Below are positions 46,880 to 56,428 of a stretch of DNA of 64,000 nucleotides, piece by piece (positions within the stretch are counted from its first letter, which is position 1; every line of letters starts with the position of its first letter). Source of the stretch: an uncultured Oscillatoriales cyanobacterium (GTDB lineage: Bacteria > Cyanobacteriota > Cyanobacteriia > Cyanobacteriales > Microcoleaceae); the NCBI GenBank assembly GCA_903893625.1, contig CAITND010000095.1, positions 1 to 64,000 on the forward strand. Direction: 5' to 3'. The notes under the pieces were generated by a model. The model saw only the letters and a program-made list of their open reading frames with translations, searched no databases and had not been told where the DNA came from. The translations under genes and the position numbers were made by a program.

Positions 46880-48162
46880 CAGATATACCCTCTTAGTTTC
46901 AACAAATCTGTAACAAGGGGATGCACATCATACCATTGTTCAGCATTGCGATATTCTAAAACGTAAAGTCCATGTAATAAATTTAAAAACCGTTGTTCTT
47001 TTGGATCACTAGGTCTACATTGAAAATAAGTTGTTTTCAAAATTTCATAATCTGCTGTTCCAATTCCCATATCAAAATCCATTCTTAACTCGATAATTGC
47101 TTGTTCGAGAATGGTCTGATCTATTTTAATTGTAGGATTATCAGGCTGGCGTCGAATTAACCGCAAACAAATTCGACAACATTCATTAGTAATCCGAATT
47201 AACTCCCGCAATACTCCCCCACTATAAATAATAATCTGTTCTAAGGTTTCTGGGTCAATTAGTGGTTCAGAAATCCGCTTTTGCAGCATCTCGGTTAAAA
47301 TGGCTGTTGGTTCAGGACGCGGAACTGCATCAGGTTGATGGCGATCGCCTTTACTAAACAGTTTGGCTACAGGCATCGTTACAATTTGATTATTCGTTTC
47401 AGTAATGAGAATTTCTCTTAAAAACATTTCTCTTAACGCAGCAATAGGAATTGTTAAAATTATTCTAAAATTGGGTTGAAATAAAGCTTTAATATGATAC
47501 TGAAAAATTTCTTGGACTAAAGCCAAGTCTAATTTATCTAAATCATCAATAATGACTAAAATTTCTTTTTGCGTAGCCTGATTAACAACCACAGCCATTT
47601 CATTAATTCGAGCAACTAAATCGGAAACTTTTTGTTTAAATTCTTCTTTAATTTCATTTCTTACCGTTGCATCAGCTTTTAACTTTCCTGTAAGGATTTT
47701 AAATAAATCAAATCCGGCTGTAGTTTCTGCATTATATTGCTCTGTTTCGATGCGAGTTCGTGAAGCAAACCATTTATAAAATTGTGTTTTAATTGAATCT
47801 TTAATCTTAACTTGACGGTTTTCGGCTTCTGCCATTAACTGAACGGCAATGGCAAAGAGAATATTAATATGGTTAACATCGGACATTTCAATCAAATCCG
47901 AAATAGAGAAAAATACAACAAAATATCGTTCTTCAAGTTGTCGGCTAAATTCAGCGAGTAACGTTGATTTTCCACATCCCCGATGTCCTGCAAAAATAAT
48001 TTTGCCATCTCCCGATGGACTATCCTCAACCAGTTGTTCTAACTTTTCAATCACTTCTGTTCCGTAGTCCACCCGAAATCGTTCTAAGTCTTCTGGAGTT
48101 GCTAAAGGAAGCAATTCTAAATTTCGATAGGATTCTCGAAAGGATTCTAATAACTCACTCAT
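46879..48162 (-). CDS. P-loop ATPase (AAA/STAND-like) partner of the TPR protein
   Basis: 427 residues. Walker A GHRGCGKS (59-66), Walker B ILVIIDDLD (201-209), sensor-like ILTIPIAALREM (about 236-247), followed by a helical domain and a winged-helix-like end. The SGDGKIIFAGHRGCGKSTLLAEF opening resembles AAA_16/KAP-type conflict ATPases. No nuclease or TIR domain is visible. It overlaps the TPR gene by one base. Confidence 0.8.
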   Translation of the reverse strand: MSELLESFRESYRNLELLPLATPEDLERFRVDYGTEVIEKLEQLVEDSPSGDGKIIFAGHRGCGKSTLLAEFSRQLEERYFVVFFSISDLIEMSDVNHINILFAIAVQLMAEAENRQVKIKDSIKTQFYKWFASRTRIETEQYNAETTAGFDLFKILTGKLKADATVRNEIKEEFKQKVSDLVARINEMAVVVNQATQKEILVIIDDLDKLDLALVQEIFQYHIKALFQPNFRIILTIPIAALREMFLREILITETNNQIVTMPVAKLFSKGDRHQPDAVPRPEPTAILTEMLQKRISEPLIDPETLEQIIIYSGGVLRELIRITNECCRICLRLIRRQPDNPTIKIDQTILEQAIIELRMDFDMGIGTADYEILKTTYFQCRPSDPKEQRFLNLLHGLYVLEYRNAEQWYDVHPLVTDLLKLRGYI

Positions 48163-48479
48163 GGGTTTTAATTCAGATTTGTTGTCCTATTTATTTTAGC
48201 GGAAAATACTGTTAAATCAACCTGGAAATTGTAAATTATTGTTTAATTCAAGAGATTGTGATCGCATTTTCTTAACTTAACCTTCAGGGTTAATTAACTC
48301 CATTGCTTGATTTAACAGTTCTTTAAGGGTTAAGATTTCTTCCATAGGACAGCAAGGAACAAGATTAACTGTATTATAGCTTAGATAACAAAATCCAAGA
48401 AACCGGGTTTCTGCGTCAGTCTCGACCTTAATGTCTGAATGGGGTTTAATAAAACAACAGAGTATTGAGAAGGAAAATT
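48163..48479. other. Intergenic region with AGAAACC palindrome
   Basis: Contains AGAAACCGGGTTTCT at 48398-48412 and a 22-codon minus-strand frame (48277-48345, MEEILTLKELLNQA) that may be a gene relic but is too short to call. Ribosome binding site AAGGAA precedes the next gene. Confidence 0.4.
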
Positions 48480-49136
48480 ATGTTTAAGCAAAAACGCTTT
48501 TGGGGATTATTTCTAACGATTGTTTTGGTAATGATTGGGTTCAAAAGTTTTGCGGAAACGCCACCTCCACCCCCGGATTATTTTCCTTTACCTGTAGGGG
48601 GAGTGTGGGAATATCAAGCGAAAACCGCCGAGGGGAACTCATCTAAATTAACGGTTAAAGTTGAAGCCTTAGAAACACAATCCGATGGAACAACGCTTTA
48701 TAAAACTGAAAATAATTTAGGGTTTGCACCGTTTTATATTTGGTATGCTAAACCCAATGGATTAGTCAAAGAATATCGACAACTATATACCTTTGGAGGA
48801 AAGAATACGGAATATCGATTAGAACCTGCAAAAACGATTCTAAAAAATCCTCCAGCATCCGGGGATACTTGGACTTGGGAAGGTCAAGAAATTGCGGTGA
48901 TGACTACAGAAGTTAAAGAAAATTATCGGGTTGTGGGAACAGAAGATATTGAAGTTCCCGCCGGGAACTTTTCAACATTTAAAGTCGAAATTGATGGCAC
49001 AAAAGCCGGAACTCCTTTTAAAAAAGTGGCTTGGTATGGGAATTTTATCGGGGCGATTAAATGGCAAATATTTGATGATAAAGGCACATTAAAAACCACA
49101 ACGGAATTAGAAAAATATACCTTTCCTCCTAATTAA
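48480..49136 (+). CDS. Secreted protein of unknown function
   Basis: 218 residues from ATG 48480, 5 nt after AAGGAA. N-terminal signal peptide (about 5-25), followed by a Pro-rich short stretch (PPPPPDYFPLPVGG) and a beta-rich domain with GVWEYQAKTAEG, PPASGDTWTWEGQ, EVPAGNFSTFKVE and KKVAWYGNFIGAIKW. The pattern is common in bacterial secreted proteins of unassigned function. No Cys lipobox. Convergent with the kinase gene 42 bp on. Confidence 0.65.
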   Translation: MFKQKRFWGLFLTIVLVMIGFKSFAETPPPPPDYFPLPVGGVWEYQAKTAEGNSSKLTVKVEALETQSDGTTLYKTENNLGFAPFYIWYAKPNGLVKEYRQLYTFGGKNTEYRLEPAKTILKNPPASGDTWTWEGQEIAVMTTEVKENYRVVGTEDIEVPAGNFSTFKVEIDGTKAGTPFKKVAWYGNFIGAIKWQIFDDKGTLKTTTELEKYTFPPN

Positions 49137-49178
49137 ATTTAAGAGGCGATCGCAACTTCAAAACTCAGCCAAAATCTG

Positions 49179-50987
49179 CTAATTGCTGATAGGAGGAGTT
49201 AAAGGGGAAGTGGGAAGAGTAGATTCTGTTTCATAGTTAGGCGTTGAAGTCATCGGGGTTGTTTCTTCTGAAGAAACGGGATATTCTGGTTCTACGGGAA
49301 CTGTGGGAACTGTTGGTTCAGTGTAAGAATTGGGAACAGGTTCCTCTGGTAATGAACCTCCCCCTCCCGCCGATGTTGTCTCGGTCGGTAGAGTTCCATT
49401 TGGAGCTTCAGAATAACTGGGTTCTGGGGGTGTATAGGGTGGAACTGTTGCAGCATTCTCATCAGAATAACTTGTAACCGGATCAGATACCGAGGAGTCT
49501 GTAACGGGAGGTTCCGATCCAACTTCAGAATAACTGTTTTCTTCAGAAGGAGAGAGTAAATATTGTTCTAATTGAGACTCTGAAGTTGATGAACTTTTCT
49601 CCTCTGGTTCAGCAACAACACTAGCATTACTATATTGATCAACGGGTGCGGTTGTCTCAGTTTCCGCTTCAACATCAGAGGGTTCTGAAGTTGAGTCATC
49701 CCCGACTTCTAAAGGTTCTTCTGTGGAACGTTCGGCTGCTACTTTCGCCGGAGCTTGAGTTTCCACAGAGGGATTTTCAAACATCGGTTCTGTGGAATCT
49801 AAGTTATTGAAGGGATGATTCAATTGAATGTTGGTTTTCTGACTAATAATAGACCCATAACGCCGAGTTAAATCAAACCCCACCCAACCAAAAAATAAGG
49901 ATGTAATTAAGAATAAAATCGGAAGTAAAAACCCCAAGGAAGGAGTCGTTTCTATGGGTTCCCAAGTCGGAATATCGACCAGAACAGGTCTGATTTGAGG
50001 AGGCGGACTGGCGGGAACACTGGATAATGTCGCAACGGGGGTTTTGATAATGGCTTTCACCGCCACAGGTTCAGGGGTAGCAGGCACAATAACGGGATTT
50101 TGAGCTTGAATAATGGTATTGGCAGATTGAATCACTGTGCGTGTGTCTTCAATGGGTAAAAAGGCAATCCATTGATCAACACTTTGAGGACGTCGGGAGG
50201 GTTCAATTTCTAATCCCCAGAAAATTAATCGTTCTACGACCGGACTCAGGGTAGGTTGAATTTGTCTTAAACTCGGTTTAGAAGCGTTGAGTAACTGTTG
50301 TGTGGCTTCATTGACTCGCAATGGTGATTCTAAGGGAGGTTCACCCGTTAATAAACAATAGAACGTCGCCGCCAAACTATAAATATCCGTTGCGGGGGTC
50401 AGGTGTTGATGAGGGAGATAATGTTCTAGGGACGCATAACCAACGGATAACACCCGGTTACGGATGGGAAACCCCGCATTCTGTTCAATAAACCCACTCG
50501 TTAACCCAAAATCAACTAAGGTGAGGATGTCTGTACCCTTGTGGAGCAGGATATTTTTGGGTTGGAGATTTCCGTGTAGTAAACCCTGTTGATGCAGTGT
50601 TCTCAAGGCGGAAGAAATCTGACGGATGTATTGTAGCGCCTGATGAACGGATAACGGAGAACTCGTTTTTAAGGTTTCTTCTAGGGTTTGGTTAGAAATA
50701 TAATTCATCACCAGATAGGGTAAACCCTGTTCTTCAAAAATGTCCAGCACACGCGCCAGATTAGGATGGTGACACTGGCTTAAACGTTTAGCAACTGTGA
50801 GAAATTGCTGCTTAATTTGGGGAAAATCAACGGAGGTGATGAATTTAGGATGCAGCGTTTTAATCGCCACCGTTTGATCAGTCAGATGGTGAGTTGCTTG
50901 GTAGGTCACGCCAAACTCGCCTAGACCAAGAACAGCATCAATCCGATATTTGCCGTTCTGGAGAACAATTTCCTGCGTTAGATTCAT
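49179..50987 (-). CDS. Membrane-anchored Ser/Thr kinase-like protein with HGN in place of HRD
   Basis: 602 residues from ATG 50987 (MNLTQEIVLQNGKYRID); the frame reaches 51053. Hanks fold: Gly-loop LGLGEFGVTY, VAIKTL Lys (about K43), catalytic loop LLHGNLQPKN, DFGLTSG. The usual HRDLKPEN has become HGNLQPKN, so the catalytic Asp is Asn while the DFG Asp remains; activity is probably lost or weak. A membrane helix (about 350-370) follows, then about 200 Ser/Thr/Glu/Pro-rich residues likely outside. Might sense envelope state or act as a scaffold for FHA proteins, which is speculative. Confidence 0.8.
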   Translation of the reverse strand: MNLTQEIVLQNGKYRIDAVLGLGEFGVTYQATHHLTDQTVAIKTLHPKFITSVDFPQIKQQFLTVAKRLSQCHHPNLARVLDIFEEQGLPYLVMNYISNQTLEETLKTSSPLSVHQALQYIRQISSALRTLHQQGLLHGNLQPKNILLHKGTDILTLVDFGLTSGFIEQNAGFPIRNRVLSVGYASLEHYLPHQHLTPATDIYSLAATFYCLLTGEPPLESPLRVNEATQQLLNASKPSLRQIQPTLSPVVERLIFWGLEIEPSRRPQSVDQWIAFLPIEDTRTVIQSANTIIQAQNPVIVPATPEPVAVKAIIKTPVATLSSVPASPPPQIRPVLVDIPTWEPIETTPSLGFLLPILFLITSLFFGWVGFDLTRRYGSIISQKTNIQLNHPFNNLDSTEPMFENPSVETQAPAKVAAERSTEEPLEVGDDSTSEPSDVEAETETTAPVDQYSNASVVAEPEEKSSSTSESQLEQYLLSPSEENSYSEVGSEPPVTDSSVSDPVTSYSDENAATVPPYTPPEPSYSEAPNGTLPTETTSAGGGGSLPEEPVPNSYTEPTVPTVPVEPEYPVSSEETTPMTSTPNYETESTLPTSPLTPPISN

Positions 50988-51112
50988 TTTGTGATTGCCA
51001 ACTCCCCACCATATACTATCGACCATACTATAACGACTAAATCGTTTTAGCATAGTCTACCCTTGGTTCTGGGATTGTAGCGCATCTGTTGAAATTAGCC
51101 AACCGTCAACCC

Positions 51113-52129
51113 TTAAGATTTTGCTCCGGTATTGCGAACATTAATTAATTTGTTGAGAAGATCGAACCAAAAAGATGATCCCATTGAAATTGCGATCGCC
51201 GTTAATCCCCATCCTATTATGGCTTTAATCAGATCCGATGGCTGAATCAAAATCCATAAATTAGAAGATAAATTTTTTCCTAAATAGTGATCAAGATTAA
51301 ACTGTCGATTCACGTTAGATGTACCCCAGCCTAACGGGAGAGAAGAAAAGTCAAATAAATAAGAATAAAGAAAATCGTCTGTCAAATTTTGGCAAGATTC
51401 TGGAGAATCGGGTTGGGGTTTTAAACAATTTTGCAGTTGGGAATTTGGCTCTTGAGCTAATACAATATTAATCGTTTGGCTGAGATTTTCTTGTAAGACA
51501 GGTTCTTGAAATAAGCGATTAGCTATATTTAAGGTATCTGCATTTAATCCAATCGCTGCAATTAATCCAATCACCAGGGTAATGAATTTGACTTGACGTT
51601 TATACACCCCCGATGCTCGGTTCATGGACTGTTCAAACCAATCTTTGATTTCCCGTTCTAAGGGTTCAATGTCCGTCGGTTCTCTGGCTTCATTACTGGC
51701 TTTAACGGCTAAAATTTTGAATAGTTTAATCTGATCTTGATCAAAAATTTTTTGAATGGATTCTGAATCAATAGCTTTAATAAAATCTTCAATAGTTAAA
51801 CTATCGATTTTCGGTTGTACCCCCGACTGTTCTAAGATTACACCAATTAAAGCTAAAGCAAAGGTGGAACTGGGAATATAAGACGGCCCAACAGAACTTT
51901 TATTAACCCGTTGTTTATAATCTTTCCACGATTTAATTAAAGGGTGTTGATAAAGTAAGTCCGTTACTGAATTTCCTAAAATCGTTTCAATAGAACGATA
52001 TAAATTTTGGGCCCTCCAATCAAAAACTGAACTCGCCAAAACTTCTTGAATTTCTGAGGTAAATAAACTCAGGAGCAAATAAATAAAAAATAAGCCGATC
52101 GTCACATTCAGGGTTGAGGGAATATTCAT
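51113..52129 (-). CDS. Conserved-looking integral membrane protein of unknown function
   Basis: 338 residues. Hydrophobic segments at the N-terminus (about 8-25), centre (about 180-200) and C-terminus (about 300-325), with a cytoplasmic-looking helical region (about 50-170). No recognised domain. Sits between the kinase-like gene and the pdxA operon; divergent to pdxA. Confidence 0.55.
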   Translation of the reverse strand: MNIPSTLNVTIGLFFIYLLLSLFTSEIQEVLASSVFDWRAQNLYRSIETILGNSVTDLLYQHPLIKSWKDYKQRVNKSSVGPSYIPSSTFALALIGVILEQSGVQPKIDSLTIEDFIKAIDSESIQKIFDQDQIKLFKILAVKASNEAREPTDIEPLEREIKDWFEQSMNRASGVYKRQVKFITLVIGLIAAIGLNADTLNIANRLFQEPVLQENLSQTINIVLAQEPNSQLQNCLKPQPDSPESCQNLTDDFLYSYLFDFSSLPLGWGTSNVNRQFNLDHYLGKNLSSNLWILIQPSDLIKAIIGWGLTAIAISMGSSFWFDLLNKLINVRNTGAKS

Positions 52130-52191
52130 GAGTTGAGGTTGAATATAAACTAATTTCTCTATCAGGATTAATTTTAACTGATTCTTTCCCC

Positions 52192-52256
52192 GTAGTCAGC
52201 CCTTTAGGGCTACAATATTTAAAACGATCAAGAAAAAGCCCTTCAGGGCTTACTAC
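52192..52256. repeat. BIME-like pair of inverted REP palindromes
   Basis: First copy GTAGTCAGCCCTTTAGGGCT (plus, 52192-52211), second copy on the minus strand from 52256: GTAGTAAGCCCTGAAGGGCT. They face each other across 23 bp, ending only 7 bp before the pdxA ATG, where a ribosome binding site would be. Confidence 0.6.
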
Positions 52257-52263
52257 TGGAATT

Positions 52264-53301
52264 ATGACTCAATCTCAAAAATTACCTCGTTTAGCCATAA
52301 CATTAGGTGATCCATCAGGAATTGGGCCAGAAGTGGTGTTAAAAGCCTTAGCTGATCCGGCGTTATCTCAACATTGTGATCTGACTGTGGTGGGAAGCGA
52401 TCGCATTTTGCAACAAACCTATCAGCAGTTACAAATTCAAGGGTTTTCTTCAGCAAAACTGAATAAATTACAGGTGATTAATTTAGATCCTGATCCAACT
52501 TTACCGACCTTAAAAATAGGAGTAGGAAATCAAACCAGTGGGGCGATTAGTTTTCAATATTTGAAGACGGCGATCGCCCGCACTTTAAAAGGAGAATTTG
52601 ATGGCATTGTTACCGGGCCAATTGCTAAAAATTTATGGAATCTAGCGGGTTATGATTATCCAGGACAAACAGAATTCTTAGCAGAAAAAGCCGGAGTTAA
52701 ACGCTTTGGAATGTTATTTGTTGCCAGTTCTCCCTATACAGGTTGGACATTAAGAACGCTTTTAGCTACCACTCATATTCCCCTCTCCCAAATTTCCCAA
52801 ACCTTAAACCCAGAATTAATGAGTTTAAAATTAGGGTTATTTGTGGATTGTTTACGTCATGAATTTGGACTAGAAAATCCTAGAATTGCTGTGGCGGGAT
52901 TAAACCCCCATAGTGGAGAAGATGGACAGTTAGGAACAGAAGAAAAAGACTGGTTAATTCCTTGGTTAAATCAACAACGCGATCGCTATCCTTATATTCA
53001 ATTAGACGGCCCTATTCCTCCTGATACGATGTGGGTTAAACCGGGTCAAGCTTGGTTTAATTTAGGGAAAAATGCCCATGATGGTTACTTAGCATTATAT
53101 CATGATCAAGGGTTAATTCCCGTTAAATTAATGGCATTTGATCGAGCCGTAAATACTACTATTGGTTTACCCTTTATTAGAACCTCTCCTGATCATGGCA
53201 CAGCTTTTGATATTGCTGGAAAAGGAATTGCCAATGAGTCTAGTATGAAAGCTGCTATCGAATTAGGAATAGAGTTAGTTAACAATCGCAATTATCCTTA
53301 A
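52264..53301 (+). CDS. pdxA: 4-hydroxythreonine-4-phosphate dehydrogenase
   Basis: 345 residues, normal. Oxidises 4-phospho-hydroxy-L-threonine in pyridoxal 5'-phosphate synthesis. Seen: [16 protein letters not shown] (about 16-31), [23 protein letters not shown] and the C-terminal [16 protein letters not shown] with metal-binding His, later [10 protein letters not shown] and [14 protein letters not shown]. Two base pairs after the stop region the MFS gene starts (5-bp gap), an operon. A REP pair overlaps the leader, so translation may be weak. Confidence 0.93.
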   Translation: MTQSQKLPRLAITLGDPSGIGPEVVLKALADPALSQHCDLTVVGSDRILQQTYQQLQIQGFSSAKLNKLQVINLDPDPTLPTLKIGVGNQTSGAISFQYLKTAIARTLKGEFDGIVTGPIAKNLWNLAGYDYPGQTEFLAEKAGVKRFGMLFVASSPYTGWTLRTLLATTHIPLSQISQTLNPELMSLKLGLFVDCLRHEFGLENPRIAVAGLNPHSGEDGQLGTEEKDWLIPWLNQQRDRYPYIQLDGPIPPDTMWVKPGQAWFNLGKNAHDGYLALYHDQGLIPVKLMAFDRAVNTTIGLPFIRTSPDHGTAFDIAGKGIANESSMKAAIELGIELVNNRNYP

Positions 53302-53306
53302 TTTAG

Positions 53307-54506
53307 ATGTCAAATTCAAATTCTAAACCGTCTATTCTCTGGTTTCAGTTAATCGGATTATCCTTAGTTCAAGGAGCAATTACCTTAACTTGGTTACTCT
53401 ATCGATTATATGTTCCCCAACTTTTAACTACTTTTGGATTTCCGGGGTTATTCCCAACCATTTTAATCATTGAAAATGCGTTAGGGGTAATTATTGAACC
53501 CATAGCGGGGAATTTCTCAGACCATCAACGGCGATGGATGGGAACCCGTTTTCCTTTTATTAGTTTAGGGGTCATTTTAGCTTCGGGTTTATTTATTGCT
53601 ATTCCCAGCTTTTATATTTTCGGTCAATCTCTCAAAAGTTTGTATTGGATATTCCCAGTTTTATTAATTCTCTGGTCAATTGCAATGGCTCTTTTTAGGA
53701 GTCCTGTCACCGCTTTATTAGGTCAATATGCGATAGAAACAAAACTCCCCCAAGCGATGAGCATTTTAATTTTTGCAGGGGGTATTATTGGGGCAATTCG
53801 TCCCTTTTCGAGTGAATTTATTCTCAATTTAGGCTCAGGAATAGCCTTTACCATTGGGTCTTTAGTTTTATTGGGTTCAGTGGGAGTTTTAAGATATTTT
53901 AATCCTGATGTAAGTGTTATTCCTCCGTCAGAAGAACCTGCTCAAAAATTATATTTAAGAAACTTAGTTGTTATTGCTCTATTAGGGTTATTTGCAGCCT
54001 GGGGAACTCGATTAATTTTAGGAGAAATTTTTCCTCAATTGATTCCAAGTTTAGGAGGAAATGTCAAATGGATGATGTTTACTGGATTTATTCTTTTAGC
54101 CTTTACTTCTATTCCTGCGGGATTATTTGCTGTTAAAATTGGTAATAATAAGGCAACATTAATCGGATTAATGACAACGGCTATTTTATTGTTATTCTCG
54201 TCTTTTATTGTCAATAAAATTATGATTATCCTAATTAGTTTATTACTGATTGCTAGTTATAGTTTAGTTGCTAATGGGATTATTCCTATTGCCTTTTCTT
54301 TAGTTCCATCTTATAAAGGAGGTTTAGGAATAGGAGTGTATTTTGGGGCGTTTTCTTTGGCCATGAGTGGATATGATTTGATTGTCAAAAAACCGGGAAC
54401 TCTTGACCTCATCTTGAGTTATCGGTTAGGAATGGTTGCATTTTTAGTCACAACTCTTTTAGTCTGGTTTTTGCCTAAATTGACAGTTTCCAAAATAACC
54501 GAATAA
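53307..54506 (+). CDS. Major facilitator superfamily transporter
   Basis: 399 residues, about 12 hydrophobic segments. The loop between helices 2 and 3 holds IAGNFSDHQRRWMGTRFPFI (about 67-86), the D-x-x-x-R-x-x-G-R/K motif A analogue of MFS/GPH carriers. Substrate unknown. Only 5 bp after pdxA, so probably co-transcribed; no link to B6 is proven. Confidence 0.8.
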   Translation: MSNSNSKPSILWFQLIGLSLVQGAITLTWLLYRLYVPQLLTTFGFPGLFPTILIIENALGVIIEPIAGNFSDHQRRWMGTRFPFISLGVILASGLFIAIPSFYIFGQSLKSLYWIFPVLLILWSIAMALFRSPVTALLGQYAIETKLPQAMSILIFAGGIIGAIRPFSSEFILNLGSGIAFTIGSLVLLGSVGVLRYFNPDVSVIPPSEEPAQKLYLRNLVVIALLGLFAAWGTRLILGEIFPQLIPSLGGNVKWMMFTGFILLAFTSIPAGLFAVKIGNNKATLIGLMTTAILLLFSSFIVNKIMIILISLLLIASYSLVANGIIPIAFSLVPSYKGGLGIGVYFGAFSLAMSGYDLIVKKPGTLDLILSYRLGMVAFLVTTLLVWFLPKLTVSKITE

Positions 54507-54543
54507 ATCCTGTCCTCATCTATTCTAAAATCAATATTAATCG

Positions 54544-55017
54544 ATGTCTACATTAACAATATCCTTAGAACAAATTCAAGCAATTTATACCCATGCGGAA
54601 CAAACCTATCCCCAGGAATGTTGTGGCTTATTAATGGGTAAAATCAACCAAAATTATGATAAAATAATTGTAGATATTATTCCTACTGAAAATGCTTGGA
54701 ATTCTGAAACCGCTAAAACCTTTGAGGAGGTAGAAACGACTCATCAACCTGTCACCTCTGAACGTCGGTTTACGATTTCTCCTCAAGTCTTAATTCAAGC
54801 CCAAAAACAAGGACGCGATCGCAATCTTGTTATTATAGGAATCTATCATTCCCATCCTGATCATCCAGCCATTCCCTCAGAATTTGATCGAGTTTGTGCT
54901 TGGTCAGACTATTCTTATATTATTATTTCTGTCGAAACAGGAAAAGCAACCGACCTGCAAAACTGGAGTTTAGATGAATATCAGCAGTTTCAAGTTGAAG
55001 AATTAATAAGACATTAA
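54544..55017 (+). CDS. JAMM/Mov34-type metalloprotease
   Basis: 157 residues. JAMM motif complete: E25 (PQECCG), H102-S-H104, S112 and D115 in YHSHPDHPAIPSEFD. Bacterial members trim C-terminal extensions of ubiquitin-like sulfur carriers. It lies 87 bp upstream of a MoeB/ThiF-rhodanese gene, which fits that role. Confidence 0.88.
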   Translation: MSTLTISLEQIQAIYTHAEQTYPQECCGLLMGKINQNYDKIIVDIIPTENAWNSETAKTFEEVETTHQPVTSERRFTISPQVLIQAQKQGRDRNLVIIGIYHSHPDHPAIPSEFDRVCAWSDYSYIIISVETGKATDLQNWSLDEYQQFQVEELIRH

Positions 55018-55104
55018 CCAATTTTCCCCTCTAGGACTTACAATACATAGTTTTGACGGCCAAAATCCCGAAAAGGGACGGTTATATTTTTTGTCGAAAT
55101 TGCT

Positions 55105-56277
55105 ATGCTAAATCCAAATCTGGATGAAATCCAGTTAACGAAAGACGACTACGAACGTTACTCCCGCCATCTGATTTTGCCAGAAGTAGGTCTGGAAGGT
55201 CAGAAACGCTTGAAGGCGGCGAGTGTGCTGTGCATTGGGACAGGGGGACTGGGTTCGCCGTTGCTGCTATATTTGGCGGCGGCGGGAATTGGACGCATCG
55301 GAATTGTGGATTTTGATGTCGTCGATTATTCTAATCTGCAACGCCAAATTATTCATGGGGCGTCCTGGGTAGGAAAACCCAAAATTGAATCGGCGAAAAA
55401 CCGGATTTTGGAGATTAACCCCAGTTGTCAAGTTGACCTCTACAATACCCGCATCAGTTCAGAAAATGCCCTGGAACTGCTGCAACCCTATGATGTAGTT
55501 GTGGATGGAACAGACAATTTTCCGACACGCTATCTGGTCAATGACGCCTGTGTGTTGCTGAACAAACCCAACGTCTATGGGTCAATTTTCCGGTTTGAAG
55601 GTCAGGCGACGGTGTTCAACTATGAAGGTGGGCCAAACTACCGCGATTTATACCCCGAACCCCCACCACCGGGGATGGTTCCCTCCTGTGCAGAAGGCGG
55701 CGTTTTAGGAATTTTACCCGGAATGATTGGCGTGATTCAAGCCACAGAAACCGTCAAAATTATTTTAGGAAAAGGTCGAACCTTAAGTGGACGGTTGTTA
55801 TTATACAACTCCTTAGAAATGACGTTCCGGGAGTTAAAATTACGTCCAAATCCTGTACGTCCAGTAATTGAAAAATTAATTGATTACGAACAATTCTGCG
55901 GTATTCCCCAAGCAAAAGAACAGGAGGCAAAACAGAAAATGGATATTCCTGAAATGACGGTTCAGGAACTTAAACAATTACTTGATAGTGGGGCCGATGA
56001 TTTCCTATTAATTGATGTTCGTAATCCCCATGAGTATGAAATCGCTAAAATTCCAGGTTCGGTGTTAATTCCTTTACCCGATATTGAACAAGGAAAAGGC
56101 ATTGAACAAGTCAAAGAACGGTTAAATGGTCATCGTTTAATTGCCCATTGTAAATCAGGAATGCGTTCTGGAAAAGCGTTAGGAATTCTCAAAGAAGCAG
56201 GCATTGAAGGCACTAACGTTAAAGGTGGAATTCTGGCTTGGAGTCGAGAAATTGATGCTTCAGTTCCAGAGTATTAA
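55105..56277 (+). CDS. moeB: MoeB/ThiF-type adenylyltransferase with C-terminal rhodanese domain
   Basis: 390 residues. E1-like domain (about 10-255): nucleotide loop GTGGLGSPLLLYLAAAGIG, DFDVVDYSNLQRQ, VDGTDNFPTRYLVND. Rhodanese (about 285-390) with active Cys in HCKSGMRSGKA. Activates the C-terminus of MoaD/ThiS-like carriers and can accept sulfur. This fused form is the common one in cyanobacteria. Note that the C-x-x-C zinc pairs typical of plain MoeB are not seen. Followed by a clear terminator. Confidence 0.9.
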   Translation: MLNPNLDEIQLTKDDYERYSRHLILPEVGLEGQKRLKAASVLCIGTGGLGSPLLLYLAAAGIGRIGIVDFDVVDYSNLQRQIIHGASWVGKPKIESAKNRILEINPSCQVDLYNTRISSENALELLQPYDVVVDGTDNFPTRYLVNDACVLLNKPNVYGSIFRFEGQATVFNYEGGPNYRDLYPEPPPPGMVPSCAEGGVLGILPGMIGVIQATETVKIILGKGRTLSGRLLLYNSLEMTFRELKLRPNPVRPVIEKLIDYEQFCGIPQAKEQEAKQKMDIPEMTVQELKQLLDSGADDFLLIDVRNPHEYEIAKIPGSVLIPLPDIEQGKGIEQVKERLNGHRLIAHCKSGMRSGKALGILKEAGIEGTNVKGGILAWSREIDASVPEY

Positions 56278-56311
56278 TTGAGTCTATCTACACCAAAATT
56301 AGTCTAATTGA

Positions 56312-56355
56312 AAGACGAGAAATTCTGTATTCGAGTTACAGACTCGTCTTTTTTT
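56312..56355 (+). terminator. Rho-independent terminator after moeB
   Basis: Outer arms AAGACGAG/CTCGTCTT and inner TCTGTA/TACAGA, followed by T-run to 56355. Strong two-part stem 35 bp after the stop. Confidence 0.88.
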
Positions 56356-56428
56356 ATATCATCCTATCCATTGACGCTGATTAAACCGATTGGTAGACTA
56401 TCAATAGTCCGGTCAGGAGACAGACACG

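Noticed and set aside
48277-48345. 22-codon minus frame MEEILTLKELLNQA
   Set aside because: Too short; may be a relic of a cyanobacterial gene but cannot be supported.
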